Counted from the first letter of the stretch, positions 7,959-17,963 are shown. The stretch: 64,000 bases of DNA from an uncultured Lachnospiraceae bacterium (GCA_910578645.1 CAJTQI010000004.1:1-64000), one strand, 5' to 3'. Notes: generated from the letters alone by a model not told the origin. Numbers and translations: made by a program.

Positions 7959-9239
7959 ATGGACAAGCAAAACTTTATAGAATCCATTGCCGGGTATGTG
8001 CGGAAGTACGCCAACACTTACAGGATTATGGTACATAGCCCGATTATTGCACAGGCCATTCTTGAAAGCAGATGGGGCGAAAGCGAATTGGCCGCCGTGT
8101 ACCATAATTATTTTGGCCTTAAATGCGGGACGAAGTGGGCGGGAAAAAGCGTAAACAAGAAGACTATGGAAGAATACCAGGTGGGAACGCTTACGCAGAT
8201 TTCCGACAATTTCCGTGCATATGACAGCATGGAAGAGGGCGTGAAAGGGTATTTTGAATTTATACAACTTCCACGCTATCACAATTTACGGGGCATCACA
8301 GACCCTAAAGCATACCTGGAAACCATAAAAGCGGATAAGTATGCAACGGGAAGCCGTTATGTGGAAAATATTATGGCGGTTATTGAACAATACAACCTTA
8401 CGCAGTACGACAAAAAGGGGGAATCCGAAATGGCAAAGTTGGCAAGTGCCGTATTGGACCAGGCCCGGGAATGGATTGGGTGCAATGAAGCGGCAGGAAC
8501 CCATAAACAGATTATTGATCTGTACAATTCACACAAGCCGCTTGCCCGGGGGTATGCCGTGAGGTATACGGACGCATGGTGTGCAACATTTGTTTCCGCC
8601 GTGGCTATCAAGTGCGGAATGACCGATATTATACCGACAGAATGTGGATGCGGCCAAATGATACAGCTTTTCCGGGAGTTGGGAGAGTGGGACGAAAGGG
8701 ACAACAGAACCCCGGAACCCGGGGACGTTATCTTTTACGATTGGGACGATTCCGGCATTGGGGATAATACAGGTTGGCCGGACCATGTGGGGTTTGTGGA
8801 GCGTGTGAACGGTGGAAATATTGTTGTGATTGAGGGCAACTATTCCGATTCCGTAAAACGCCGCACACTGGCCGTAAATGGCAAGTATATCCGGGGGTAT
8901 GGGGTGCCGAAGTATGACAGGGCACAGGAACCCGAACAGGCAACACAGGGCAGTAAAACGGTGGAAGAGGTTGCAAAGGAAGTGATTGCCGGAGCCTGGG
9001 GAAGCGGGGACGATAGAAAGAACCGGATTTCCGCCGCCGGATATGATTATTTCCAGGTGCAAACCGCCGTAAACGCATTATTAGCCGGAAAGGAAACCGC
9101 CACAAAGAGCGTGGACGAAGTGGCCCGGGAAGTGATCGCCGGAAAATGGGGAAATGACCCGGAACGAAAGAAAGCACTGGAAACCGCCGGATATAATTAT
9201 TCGGACATCCAAAAGCGGGTAAACACCCTTTTGAGGTAG
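7959..9239 (+). CDS. Modular endolysin: glucosaminidase, CHAP and two CW_7 repeats
   Basis: 426 residues in three parts. Residues 1-150 are a GH73-type glucosaminidase (AQAILESRWGESELA with the catalytic Glu, and the YFGLKCG motif). Residues about 160-320 are a CHAP-like amidase/endopeptidase with Cys208 (TDAWCATF) and His276 (PDHVGFVE). Residues 328-370 and 384-426 are two Cpl-7-type (CW_7) wall-binding repeats (VEEVAKEVIAGAWG, VDEVAREVIAGKWG). There is no signal peptide, so export depends on the holin. An in-frame ATG at 8430 (codon 158) at the junction of the two catalytic domains has its own AGGGGGAA ribosome site, so a shorter CHAP+CW_7 product is possible. Confidence 0.9.
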   Translation: MDKQNFIESIAGYVRKYANTYRIMVHSPIIAQAILESRWGESELAAVYHNYFGLKCGTKWAGKSVNKKTMEEYQVGTLTQISDNFRAYDSMEEGVKGYFEFIQLPRYHNLRGITDPKAYLETIKADKYATGSRYVENIMAVIEQYNLTQYDKKGESEMAKLASAVLDQAREWIGCNEAAGTHKQIIDLYNSHKPLARGYAVRYTDAWCATFVSAVAIKCGMTDIIPTECGCGQMIQLFRELGEWDERDNRTPEPGDVIFYDWDDSGIGDNTGWPDHVGFVERVNGGNIVVIEGNYSDSVKRRTLAVNGKYIRGYGVPKYDRAQEPEQATQGSKTVEEVAKEVIAGAWGSGDDRKNRISAAGYDYFQVQTAVNALLAGKETATKSVDEVAREVIAGKWGNDPERKKALETAGYNYSDIQKRVNTLLR

Positions 9240-9297
9240 CATAAAGACAAGCGGCCTTTTGGCCTGGTATAGCAAGGAAAATACATATCACGGACGC

Positions 9298-9331
9298 AAT
9301 CCCCGCCACGCAAAGGACGGGGATTGTTTTA
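9298..9331 (+). terminator. Late-operon terminator of the prophage
   Basis: AATCCCCG / CGGGGATT, an 8-bp stem with a 12-base loop, followed by GTTTTA. It lies 58 bases after the endolysin stop. A small GGCC-TTTT-GGCC hairpin (9253-9264) precedes it. Confidence 0.8.
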
Positions 9332-9339
9332 TATTATCA

Positions 9340-9368
9340 TTGAAAAAATCCCGGTATTGGTATATAAT
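9340..9368 (+). promoter_or_regulatory. SigA-type promoter of miaB
   Basis: TTGAAA at 9340-9345, a 17-base spacer and TATAAT at 9363-9368, 38 bases before the miaB start. It begins only 9 bases after the phage terminator. Confidence 0.8.
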
Positions 9369-9406
9369 ATTTTGGCGTATTTTAATTGCGGAAATGAGGT
9401 ATAGAA

Positions 9407-10858
9407 ATGTTTGGTAATGTGGATTTTGATAGTATAGATATAACGCAAGAACCGCCGGAAGAGGAACCGGCCCGCCAGTATTATTTTATAGCAAAGTGCC
9501 GTAAATATGTAAAAGAAGAAAGTGAACGCCTGGGCCGCCCGCTTTTCGCGGTAGTCAGAACATTTGGGTGTCAGATGAATGCCAGGGATTCCGAGAAACT
9601 GTTGGGAATCTTAACGCAGATTGGTTATGAGCCTACGCAACAGGAGGAGGAAGCGGATTTCGTTCTCTACAATACATGCACGGTGCGTGACAATGCGAAC
9701 CAGCGGGTTTATGGCAGATTAGGTTTTTTAAACAGTTTAAAGAGAAAAAAACCGCATCTTAAAATCGCTCTGTGCGGCTGCATGATGCAGGAAGAGAGCG
9801 TTATAGAGAAGATTAAAAAGAGCTACCGGTTTGTGGATTTGGTTTTTGGGACGCACAATATCTTTAAACTGGCGCAGCTTTTTGTGGCGATGTTTGAGGG
9901 CGGCAGAATGGTCATTGATATATGGCCGGAGACCGGCCAAATCGTGGAAGACCTTCCGGTGAAGCGCAAATATACTTATAAATCTGGCGTGAATATTATG
10001 TTTGGTTGTAATAATTTCTGTAGCTACTGTATCGTACCATATGTGAGAGGAAGAGAGAGAAGCAGGGAGCCGAGAGAAATTATCCAGGAGATTGAGCGGC
10101 TTGTGGCGGATGGAGTTGTGGAAGTTATGCTGCTTGGACAGAATGTCAATTCGTATGGGCAGAATCTGGATAAGCCTATCACCTTTGCGCAGCTTCTCAA
10201 GGAAGTAGAGCAGATTGACGGGCTTAGACGAATCCGCTTTATGACATCCCACCCAAAGGATTTGTCCGACGAACTGATTGAAGTGATGGCAGGCTCAAAA
10301 AAAATCTGCCGCCATCTGCATTTGCCAGTACAGGCAGGTTCTGATACAATCCTTAAGGCCATGAACAGGCGATATACAAAAGAACAGTATCTTACACTGG
10401 TGGATAAGATTAAGAAAGCCATGCCTGATATCGCCATAACCACAGATTTGATTGTGGGATTCCCTGGAGAGACGTTAAAGGATGTAGAAGAGACTATTGA
10501 CGTAGTACGCAAGGTCGGGTATGACAATGCGTTTACTTTTATTTATTCTAAGCGAACGGGTACGCCTGCTGCATCCATGGAGAACCAGGTGCCGGAGGCG
10601 GTGGTTAAGGAAGGTTTCGACAAGCTTCTCAAAACAGTGCAGGATGTTGCCAGAGAAAGGGCGTTTCGTATGCAGGGACAGGTGATGGAAGCTCTGATAG
10701 AAGAAGTGAACGAGCAGGATGAGACTTTGATGACGGGAAGGCTTTCCAACAATATGCTGGTGCATTTTCCGGCGGGTGAAAAAAAGATAGGCGAGTTTGT
10801 GACAGTGTCTTTGGATACATGCCATGGTTTTTATTATACAGGGCATATTGTGGACTAA
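9407..10858 (+). CDS. miaB: tRNA-2-methylthio-N6-dimethylallyladenosine synthase MiaB
   Basis: 483 residues, a radical-SAM methylthiotransferase that converts i6A37 to ms2i6A37 in tRNAs reading UNN codons. The N-terminal MTTase domain has the FGCQMNARDSE cysteine, a second Cys in NTCTVRDNA, and a third in LCGCMMQ. The radical-SAM motif is CNNFCSYC. A C-terminal TRAM domain follows (about 415-483). The 45-residue N-terminal extension before the first cysteine occurs in clostridial MiaB. It heads the miaB-mutS-mutL-miaA group, the usual order in Clostridia. Confidence 0.95.
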   Translation: MFGNVDFDSIDITQEPPEEEPARQYYFIAKCRKYVKEESERLGRPLFAVVRTFGCQMNARDSEKLLGILTQIGYEPTQQEEEADFVLYNTCTVRDNANQRVYGRLGFLNSLKRKKPHLKIALCGCMMQEESVIEKIKKSYRFVDLVFGTHNIFKLAQLFVAMFEGGRMVIDIWPETGQIVEDLPVKRKYTYKSGVNIMFGCNNFCSYCIVPYVRGRERSREPREIIQEIERLVADGVVEVMLLGQNVNSYGQNLDKPITFAQLLKEVEQIDGLRRIRFMTSHPKDLSDELIEVMAGSKKICRHLHLPVQAGSDTILKAMNRRYTKEQYLTLVDKIKKAMPDIAITTDLIVGFPGETLKDVEETIDVVRKVGYDNAFTFIYSKRTGTPAASMENQVPEAVVKEGFDKLLKTVQDVARERAFRMQGQVMEALIEEVNEQDETLMTGRLSNNMLVHFPAGEKKIGEFVTVSLDTCHGFYYTGHIVD

Positions 10859-10949
10859 AATAGTAATTTTTACAACTCTATGTGGTTTTTTTAAGGAAAA
10901 TGTACTAAGATATTCATTATATAAAAATACAGAAAGACGGTTAATATAA

Positions 10950-13595
10950 ATGGCAGAACTTACTCCGATGATGCAGCAATATCTGGAAACGAAAAAGGAC
11001 TATCAGGATTGTATTCTTTTGTACCGCCTGGGTGATTTCTATGAGATGTTTTATGAGGATGCGCTGGTTGCTTCCAAGGAACTGGAAATAACACTTACAG
11101 GAAAAAACTGCGGGCAGGAAGAGCGTGCCCCTATGTGCGGCGTGCCTCACCATGCTCTGGAAGGATATTTGAGCAAACTGGTGTCAAGGGGACATAAAGT
11201 AGCTATCTGTGAGCAGATGGAAGACCCTAAACAGGCAAAAGGGATTGTAAAGCGGGAGGTAGTCCGTATTGTGACACCGGGCACGAACTTGAATCTGCAG
11301 GCGCTTGAGGAGACGAAGAACAACTATCTCATGTGTATCGTCTATTTTCCTGGTAAGACGGGTATATCCGTATCAGATGTCACCACAGGGGATTATTACC
11401 TGACGGAAGTGGAGGATATCCGTAAATTACAGGATGAGATAAATAAATATGAGCCTTCTGAGATTATCTGTAATGAACAGTTTTTTGTCAGTGGCTATGA
11501 CATTGACGATTTGAAAGACCGCCTGGGTGTTACGGTCTATTCCCTGGCCTCTCATTATTTTGACGAGGATAACTGCCGCAAGAGCCTGACGGGGCATTTC
11601 CATGTGCAGACATTATCAGGGCTTGGCATCGAGGATTTCCCGGCGGGGCTGATTGCCGCAGGCGCGCTTTTACAGTATTTGTATGAGACACAGAAAACAT
11701 CTCTTATGCATTTTACGCATATTTATCCTTACCTGACCAACAAATATATGTTGCTCGACAGCTCTACCAGACGCAATCTTGAGCTGACCGAAACGCTCAG
11801 GGAGAAACAGAAGAAGGGCTCGCTCTTGGGCGTACTCGACAAGACGAGGACTGCCATGGGAGGACGCCTTTTACGTAAATATATTGAACAGCCGTTGATT
11901 GACAAGGCGAAGATAGAGAAACGTCTGGATGCAGTGGAGATGTTGTGTGTACAGAATGTGGACAGGGACGAGCTGCGGGAATATCTGAATACAATTTACG
12001 ATATGGAAAGACTGCTTGGTAAAGTAAGTTATAAGACCGCCAATCCAAGGGACTTGATTGCGTTCCGCAATTCCCTGGAAGTGCTTCCTTCCCTTAAGAC
12101 GGTGTTGGGTGGCCTTAATGCGCCGCTTCTTGCGCAGATTGACGGGCATATGGATGCTTTGGAAGATATTTACCATCTGATTGATGATTCTATCATAGAG
12201 GAGCCGCCGATTTCCATAAGGGAGGGCGGCATTATCAAAGAAGGCTTCAACGGGAATATCGATTCTTTGCGCAAAGCTAAGACAGACGGTAAGAATTGGC
12301 TTGCAAGTCTGGAGGAGGAAGACAGGGAGCGGACAGGCATCAAGAATTTGCGTATCAAGTACAATAAAGTATTCGGGTATTATTTCGAGGTGACAAATTC
12401 TTACAAAAACTTTGTGCCACAAGACTATATTCGTAAGCAGACGCTTGCCAATGCGGAGCGGTATACGACGCCTCGCCTGAAGGAATTGGAAGATTCCATC
12501 TTAAATGCGGAAGACAAGCTTTCTTCGTTGGAATACGACCTGTTTTGTGAGATACGTGACGCCATCGCGGCACAGATGGAGCGGATACAAAGAACGGCCA
12601 GGGCGGTGGCCCAGTTAGATGTATTTACGGCGCTCTCCTATGTGGCGGAGCGCAACCAGTATGTCCGTCCGTCCCTCAATGAGAAGGGGATTATCGATAT
12701 CAAGGATGGCAGGCATCCAGTTGTGGAGCAGGTAATTAACAACGATATGTTTATTGCCAACGATACTTATCTGGACAACCAAAAACATTCTGTCGCTGTT
12801 ATCACAGGACCGAATATGGCGGGGAAATCTACCTACATGCGACAAACGGCGTTGATTGTGCTGATGGCGCAGATTGGCTCCTTTGTCCCGGCCAGAAAGG
12901 CGAATATAGGTATTGTGGACCGTATCTTCACACGGGTGGGAGCGTCCGACGACCTTTCCAGCGGGCAGTCCACTTTTATGGTAGAGATGAACGAAGTGGC
13001 AAATATACTGCGCAATGCAACCGTGAACAGTCTGTTAGTCTTAGACGAAATCGGCAGGGGAACATCCACCTTTGACGGATTAAGCATCGCCTGGGCGGTG
13101 ATTGAACATATCAGCAACCGTAAGATTCTGGGTGCAAAAACATTGTTTGCCACACACTATCATGAGTTGACAGAATTAGAGGATAAGATGGATAATGTAA
13201 ATAATTATTGTATTGCCGTTAAGGAGAAGGGCGACGATATCGTATTCCTTCGCAAGATTGTCAGGGGTGGTGCGGACAGAAGTTATGGTATCCAGGTTGC
13301 GAAACTGGCAGGCGTGCCGGACATGGTCATAGAGCGCGCCAGAGAAATTGCAGAACAGTTGAGTGACAATGATATCATACAGAAAGTACAAAATATCGAA
13401 GTAAACCTGAAAAGCGATAAGCGAAAGACGGTCAGATACGATGAGGTTGACTTGGAACAGATGTCGCTCTTTGATACGGTCAAGGATGAGGATATCATCA
13501 ACGAGCTGCAGGAGATTGATGTTGCCCGCCTAACGCCCGTGGATGCCCTGAATACGCTTTACAGGCTGCAAAATAAGTTGAAGAACAGATGGTAG
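10950..13595 (+). CDS. mutS: DNA mismatch repair protein MutS
   Basis: 881 residues, full length. The N-terminal mismatch-binding domain carries the GDFYEMF motif (Phe and Glu contact the mismatch). The ATPase has Walker A GPNMAGKS at 620-627, Walker B LVLDEIGRGTSTFDG and the TLFATHYHEL switch. The C-terminus keeps the short helix used for dimer and MutL contacts. It recognises base mismatches and loops and recruits MutL, encoded 4 bases downstream. The 91-base gap from miaB is AT-rich with no clear promoter. Confidence 0.96.
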   Translation: MAELTPMMQQYLETKKDYQDCILLYRLGDFYEMFYEDALVASKELEITLTGKNCGQEERAPMCGVPHHALEGYLSKLVSRGHKVAICEQMEDPKQAKGIVKREVVRIVTPGTNLNLQALEETKNNYLMCIVYFPGKTGISVSDVTTGDYYLTEVEDIRKLQDEINKYEPSEIICNEQFFVSGYDIDDLKDRLGVTVYSLASHYFDEDNCRKSLTGHFHVQTLSGLGIEDFPAGLIAAGALLQYLYETQKTSLMHFTHIYPYLTNKYMLLDSSTRRNLELTETLREKQKKGSLLGVLDKTRTAMGGRLLRKYIEQPLIDKAKIEKRLDAVEMLCVQNVDRDELREYLNTIYDMERLLGKVSYKTANPRDLIAFRNSLEVLPSLKTVLGGLNAPLLAQIDGHMDALEDIYHLIDDSIIEEPPISIREGGIIKEGFNGNIDSLRKAKTDGKNWLASLEEEDRERTGIKNLRIKYNKVFGYYFEVTNSYKNFVPQDYIRKQTLANAERYTTPRLKELEDSILNAEDKLSSLEYDLFCEIRDAIAAQMERIQRTARAVAQLDVFTALSYVAERNQYVRPSLNEKGIIDIKDGRHPVVEQVINNDMFIANDTYLDNQKHSVAVITGPNMAGKSTYMRQTALIVLMAQIGSFVPARKANIGIVDRIFTRVGASDDLSSGQSTFMVEMNEVANILRNATVNSLLVLDEIGRGTSTFDGLSIAWAVIEHISNRKILGAKTLFATHYHELTELEDKMDNVNNYCIAVKEKGDDIVFLRKIVRGGADRSYGIQVAKLAGVPDMVIERAREIAEQLSDNDIIQKVQNIEVNLKSDKRKTVRYDEVDLEQMSLFDTVKDEDIINELQEIDVARLTPVDALNTLYRLQNKLKNRW

Positions 13596-13599
13596 GGAT

Positions 13600-15540
13600 A
13601 TGGCTTTTATAAAAATATTAGATAACCAGACAATAGATAAGATTGCCGCCGGGGAGGTGGTGGAGCGTCCTTCCAGTGTGGTTAAGGAGTTGGTGGAAAA
13701 TGCCATAGATGCGGGTGCGGACGCCGTTACCGTGGAGATTAAGGACGGAGGAATATCTTTTATCCGTGTTACGGATAATGGCAGCGGTATCGAGAAATCT
13801 CAGATAGGAAATGCTTTTTTACGCCATGCAACAAGTAAGATTACCGTAGCGGAAGACCTGACTGACTTGGTCAGTCTGGGGTTTCGGGGAGAGGCCCTTG
13901 CCAGTATCGCGGCTGTTTCCATGGTGGAGCTGATTTCCAAGACGCCAGAAGACCTTACCGGGATACGTTATCTGATTGAGGGAGGCGCAGAGAAAGGAAA
14001 GGAAGAAATCGGCGCGCCTCAGGGCACCACCGTCATTGTGCGGAGTCTTTTTTACAATACGCCGCCGCGCAAGAAGTTCTTAAAGCAGCCCCAGACGGAA
14101 GGCTCTTATGTGGCGGATTTGATGGAGCATCTTGCCATGTCCAATCCGGGTGTATCCTTTAAATTCGTTATGAATGGGCAGACGAGATTTTATACTACGG
14201 GAAACAATGACCTGCGGGAGATTGTGTATCGGATTTATGGCAAGGAAATTGCAGCGCAACTGATTCCGCTTTCATTTGAGGATGAAGGCATATCTGTGAG
14301 CGGGCTTCTCGGTAAGCCTGTGATTAACCGCTCCAACCGGAATTATGAGATTTTCTATGTAAACGGCAGATACATTAAAAGTACATTGATTAGCAAGGCC
14401 ATTGAAGAAGGGTACAGGGAATATCTGATGCAGCATAAATTTCCGTTCTGTGTGTTGCATTTTTGTATTGATACGGAGCGGATTGACGTGAACGTACACC
14501 CGACGAAGATGGAGGTGCGGATAGCGGACGGACAGGATTTCTATGAGACGGTAAAGGACGTCATACATGGGGCGCTTCATGAGGTGGAGATGATTCCGGA
14601 GATTTCTCTCGCGGGCGGCAAGGAGCGTGCAAAAAAGGACAGCCAGTCCGGTAAAGTGGTAAAAGAGTCCCTGCCGGAACCATTTGAACGGCAGCGGATT
14701 GCCAAGGCGGCGGATTCTTGTCCTGCGAGGGCGGAGTCCATCGAGCTTATTTACAAAAAAAACCAGGCGGGGCAGAAGAACAAAGGCTGTCTGGATGGAC
14801 AAAAGAATCAAGTTTGTTACCAACCTGTGGGCAGTAAGGAAACGATAGCGAAAAACAGCCTGCATGAAACGGTGAAATACCGTGCCGATACGTTGAACCA
14901 GGCAGGGCAGCCTGTACAGATGGAACTTTTCCAGGAGAAAGTACTGTCCGGACAGGCGCGGGAACGATTTGAGTTGATTGGGCAGCTATTTGACACATAC
15001 TGGCTCATATCATATGAAAACAAATTGCTTATTATCGACCAGCATGCCGCCCATGAGAAGGTGAAATATGAACGGCTTATGAAACATTTTCGGGAACACA
15101 GTATCGAGTCCCAAGCCATCAATCCGCCCATTATTGTGACTTTAAGCGGCAGGGAGAGGGAATGCTATTTAAAACATGCCGGAGATTTTACGGCGTTTGG
15201 ATTTGTCATCGAAGAGTTTGGAGGCAATGAGTATGCCGTCCGTGGCGTTCCGCTTGACTTGTACGGTTTGGGTGAGAGAGAATTTTTCCAGGAAATACTG
15301 GATGAACTGGCGGAGGATACGACGTCTGGCACCCCGGAAAGCATCCGCAACCGTATCGCGACAATGGCATGTAAGGCGGCGGTCAAGGGAAATATGCGTC
15401 TGACAGGGAAAGAGGCGGAAACATTGATTGATGAGCTGCTGACGCTAGACAACCCTTACCACTGTCCCCACGGCAGACCTACCATTATATCGATGACAAA
15501 ATATGAAATTGAGAAGAAATTCAAGAGGATTGTGACTTGA
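13600..15540 (+). CDS. mutL: DNA mismatch repair protein MutL
   Basis: 646 residues. The N-terminal GHKL ATPase has VVKELVENAIDAGA, DNGSGI and GFRGEALASI. The C-terminal domain has the endonuclease metal-site signature DQHAAHEKVKYE and the ACKAAVKGN and CPHGRPT motifs, as in MutL of organisms without MutH. It is therefore a nicking MutL. The linker (about 340-450) is Lys/Gln-rich. The gene starts 4 bases after mutS and its stop overlaps the miaA start. Confidence 0.96.
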   Translation: MAFIKILDNQTIDKIAAGEVVERPSSVVKELVENAIDAGADAVTVEIKDGGISFIRVTDNGSGIEKSQIGNAFLRHATSKITVAEDLTDLVSLGFRGEALASIAAVSMVELISKTPEDLTGIRYLIEGGAEKGKEEIGAPQGTTVIVRSLFYNTPPRKKFLKQPQTEGSYVADLMEHLAMSNPGVSFKFVMNGQTRFYTTGNNDLREIVYRIYGKEIAAQLIPLSFEDEGISVSGLLGKPVINRSNRNYEIFYVNGRYIKSTLISKAIEEGYREYLMQHKFPFCVLHFCIDTERIDVNVHPTKMEVRIADGQDFYETVKDVIHGALHEVEMIPEISLAGGKERAKKDSQSGKVVKESLPEPFERQRIAKAADSCPARAESIELIYKKNQAGQKNKGCLDGQKNQVCYQPVGSKETIAKNSLHETVKYRADTLNQAGQPVQMELFQEKVLSGQARERFELIGQLFDTYWLISYENKLLIIDQHAAHEKVKYERLMKHFREHSIESQAINPPIIVTLSGRERECYLKHAGDFTAFGFVIEEFGGNEYAVRGVPLDLYGLGEREFFQEILDELAEDTTSGTPESIRNRIATMACKAAVKGNMRLTGKEAETLIDELLTLDNPYHCPHGRPTIISMTKYEIEKKFKRIVT

Positions 15541-16589
15541 TGAAACAGACAGTAACCACATCTTCCATACCCTTGGATATGCGACAGACTGCAAACATGC
15601 AAACAGGACAAGAACCGGGGAAATATGCGGATAAGCCGCCGCTTGTTATTCTGACGGGTCCAACGGCCGTAGGAAAATCTGAGTTGTCGATTGGGCTTGC
15701 AAGGAAAGTCGGCGGCGAGATTATTTCTGCGGATTCCATGCAGGTATACAGGCGTATGGATATCGGTTCTGCGAAGATTATGCCACAGCAGATGGGAGGC
15801 ATTCCTCATCATCTAATTGATATCATGGAACCCACGGAAGAGTTTAATGTGGTGGCGTTTCAACAGTTGGCCAAACAGGCGATGAAGGAAATCTATGGAA
15901 GAGGACATATCCCCATCCTTGTAGGAGGCACAGGATTCTATATCCAGGCAGTTTTATATGATATAGATTTTACTGAGAATGACGAGGACACGGCGCTGCG
16001 CGGTGAGTTGGAAGAAATTGCAAAAAAACAGGGCTGCGGGGTATTGTATGAACAGTTACGACGCATAGACCCGGAATCTTGCGAAACCATCCATGCCAAC
16101 AATGTAAAACGTGTGATACGGGCCATTGAATTTTATAAAAAGACGGGAATAAAAATATCGGAACATAACAAAAAACAACGACAGAATGATTCCCCCTACA
16201 AATTTGCTTATTTCGTGCTAAGCGATGACAGGGCCAGGCTGTATAGCCGGATTGAAACAAGAATTGACGCCATGTTGGAACAAGGGCTTGTGGATGAAGT
16301 ATCCCGGCTTGCGAAGCAAGGGTGTACAAGAGACATGGTTTCCATGCAGGGGTTAGGCTATAAGGAGATTCTGGATTACCTGGATGGACATATGACGTTG
16401 GAAGAGGCCGTGTACCGGATGAAACGGGACACAAGGCATTTCGCCAAGAGGCAGCTTACATGGTTCCGCAGGGAGCGGGATGTTATCTGGGTGGACAAAC
16501 AGGAGTTTGCATACGACGACGGATGTATCCTTGCGTATATGGCCAAGGCACTTGAGGACAGAAACGTGTGCGGTAAAAGTCCGGAATGA
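15540..16589 (+). CDS. miaA: tRNA dimethylallyltransferase MiaA
   Basis: 349 residues from the ATG at 15540, which overlaps the mutL stop (TGATG). The core begins with the P-loop GPTAVGKSE and continues with ISADSMQVYRRMDIGSAK and the GGTGFYIQAV motif. It adds dimethylallyl to A37 of tRNA, making the substrate for MiaB. An N-terminal tail of about 33 residues before the P-loop is longer than in most homologues, so an internal start cannot be excluded. Confidence 0.94.
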   Translation: MKQTVTTSSIPLDMRQTANMQTGQEPGKYADKPPLVILTGPTAVGKSELSIGLARKVGGEIISADSMQVYRRMDIGSAKIMPQQMGGIPHHLIDIMEPTEEFNVVAFQQLAKQAMKEIYGRGHIPILVGGTGFYIQAVLYDIDFTENDEDTALRGELEEIAKKQGCGVLYEQLRRIDPESCETIHANNVKRVIRAIEFYKKTGIKISEHNKKQRQNDSPYKFAYFVLSDDRARLYSRIETRIDAMLEQGLVDEVSRLAKQGCTRDMVSMQGLGYKEILDYLDGHMTLEEAVYRMKRDTRHFAKRQLTWFRRERDVIWVDKQEFAYDDGCILAYMAKALEDRNVCGKSPE

Positions 16590-16642
16590 TATCAAAGAGA
16601 GAAGAAGGCTGCGTGCACTGTTTTAATATCACTGAGGCATAA

Positions 16643-16660
16643 GCAGCGCAGAAATGGAGA
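16643..16660 (+). repeat. Short copy of the dispersed GCAGCGCAGAAATGGAGA leader element
   Basis: 18 bases identical to 30977-30994 in front of the YggS gene, here placed so that GGAGA serves as ribosome site for the gene at 16665. Upstream GCTGC (16610-16614) can pair with GCAGC, as in the larger copies. Confidence 0.55.
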
Positions 16661-16664
16661 GAAA

Positions 16665-17963
16665 ATGGAAAATTTATCACAACAATATCAAAAATTCGGG
16701 ATTTCAGAAGCGGTATATACGTATGGGGAGAAAATACTGGCATCTTTGCAGGAACGTTTCAGACAGATTGACGAGGTGGCGGAGTACAACCAGTTGAAAG
16801 TCATCCGCGCCATGCAGGAGTGCAATGTCAGTGAGGCATGTCTGCTAGGCACCACTGGTTATGGGTACAATGATTTGGGACGGGACACGCTTGAGAAAGT
16901 CTATGCGTCCCTTTTCCATACGGAGGATGCGCTTGTGCGCCCTCAGATTACATGCGGCACCCACGCCCTTGCCCTCGCGTTGATGAGCAATCTGCGGCCG
17001 GGAGACGAGCTGTTGTCCCCTGTTGGGAAGCCCTATGATACCCTGGAAGAAGTGATTGGCATCAGGCCATCCAAGGGCTCCTTAAAAGAATACGGTATCT
17101 CTTACAGCCAGGTTGACTTGTTACCCGACGGTTCTTTTGACTATGAGGGCATCCGTGCCGCCATCCATGACAAGACGAAACTCGTCACCATCCAACGTTC
17201 CAAAGGATATCAGACGAGGCCCACGCTGTCGGTGGAGCGCATCGGTGAATTGATTCGTTTTGTCAAGAAAATTAAGCCTGACGTAATCTGTATGGTGGAT
17301 AACTGTTACGGTGAATTTGTGGAGACAAAAGAGCCCACCGATGTGGGGGCGGATATGGTGGTTGGCTCCCTGATAAAGAATCCGGGCGGTGGGCTTGCGC
17401 CCATCGGCGGTTATATAGCGGGCAAAAAGGAATGTGTGGAGAACGCCGCATACCGGTTGACTTCCCCGGGGCTTGGCAAGGAAGTAGGGGCTTCACTTGG
17501 AATCCTTTCTTCTTTCTACGAAGGACTGTTTCTCGCACCTACCGTCACGGCCGGTGCGCTAAAAGGCGCGGTTTTTTCGGCAAATATTTATGAAAAGATA
17601 GGGTTTCCTGTCATTCCCGACGGGACACAGAGCAGACATGACATTATCCAGGCTGTTACTTTTGGCTCTCCGGAAGGGGTTATCGCTTTCTGTCAGGGCA
17701 TTCAAGCGGCGGCATCGGTGGACAGTTTCGTGACACCGGAACCCTGGGATATGCCGGGATATGATTCTCAAGTTATTATGGCGGCGGGAGCCTTCGTCTC
17801 CGGCTCCTCCATCGAACTGAGTGCCGACGGCCCCATAGCGCCTCCTTACGCCGTCTATTTCCAGGGCGGGCTGACTTTTCCCCATGCGAAGCTTGGCATC
17901 CTCAAGACCCTGCAGAACCTGATAGACAAACATATCGTAACGGAGGACTTTCAAAAGGCGTGA
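16665..17963 (+). CDS. Methionine gamma-lyase family protein (YnbB-like PLP enzyme)
   Basis: 432 residues of the fold-type I PLP family once called aluminium resistance protein. Diagnostic segments are TTGYGYNDLGRDTLEK, GTHALALAL, the VDNCYGEFVE aspartate that contacts the PLP nitrogen, and the SLIKNPGGGLAP lysine loop that should bind PLP. Substrate is not established; family members are related to cystathionine and methionine lyases. Its place after miaA is conserved in Firmicutes. Confidence 0.85.
   Translation: MENLSQQYQKFGISEAVYTYGEKILASLQERFRQIDEVAEYNQLKVIRAMQECNVSEACLLGTTGYGYNDLGRDTLEKVYASLFHTEDALVRPQITCGTHALALALMSNLRPGDELLSPVGKPYDTLEEVIGIRPSKGSLKEYGISYSQVDLLPDGSFDYEGIRAAIHDKTKLVTIQRSKGYQTRPTLSVERIGELIRFVKKIKPDVICMVDNCYGEFVETKEPTDVGADMVVGSLIKNPGGGLAPIGGYIAGKKECVENAAYRLTSPGLGKEVGASLGILSSFYEGLFLAPTVTAGALKGAVFSANIYEKIGFPVIPDGTQSRHDIIQAVTFGSPEGVIAFCQGIQAAASVDSFVTPEPWDMPGYDSQVIMAAGAFVSGSSIELSADGPIAPPYAVYFQGGLTFPHAKLGILKTLQNLIDKHIVTEDFQKA

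Larger units (their letters stand above)
1..9335 (+). mobile_element. Right end of a siphovirus-like prophage carrying a DGR
   Basis: A continuous + strand run of phage late genes: tape measure, distal tail protein, tail-associated protein, fibre-like proteins, DGR, holin and endolysin. It ends at a strong terminator (9298-9331), and core genes begin with the miaB promoter at 9340. Integrase, lysogeny, packaging and head genes are not in view and would lie to the left. No tRNA lies at the right edge, and the exact att core cannot be placed without the left end. That the module is integrated rather than a phage-derived remnant is inferred from all its genes being open. Confidence 0.9.
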
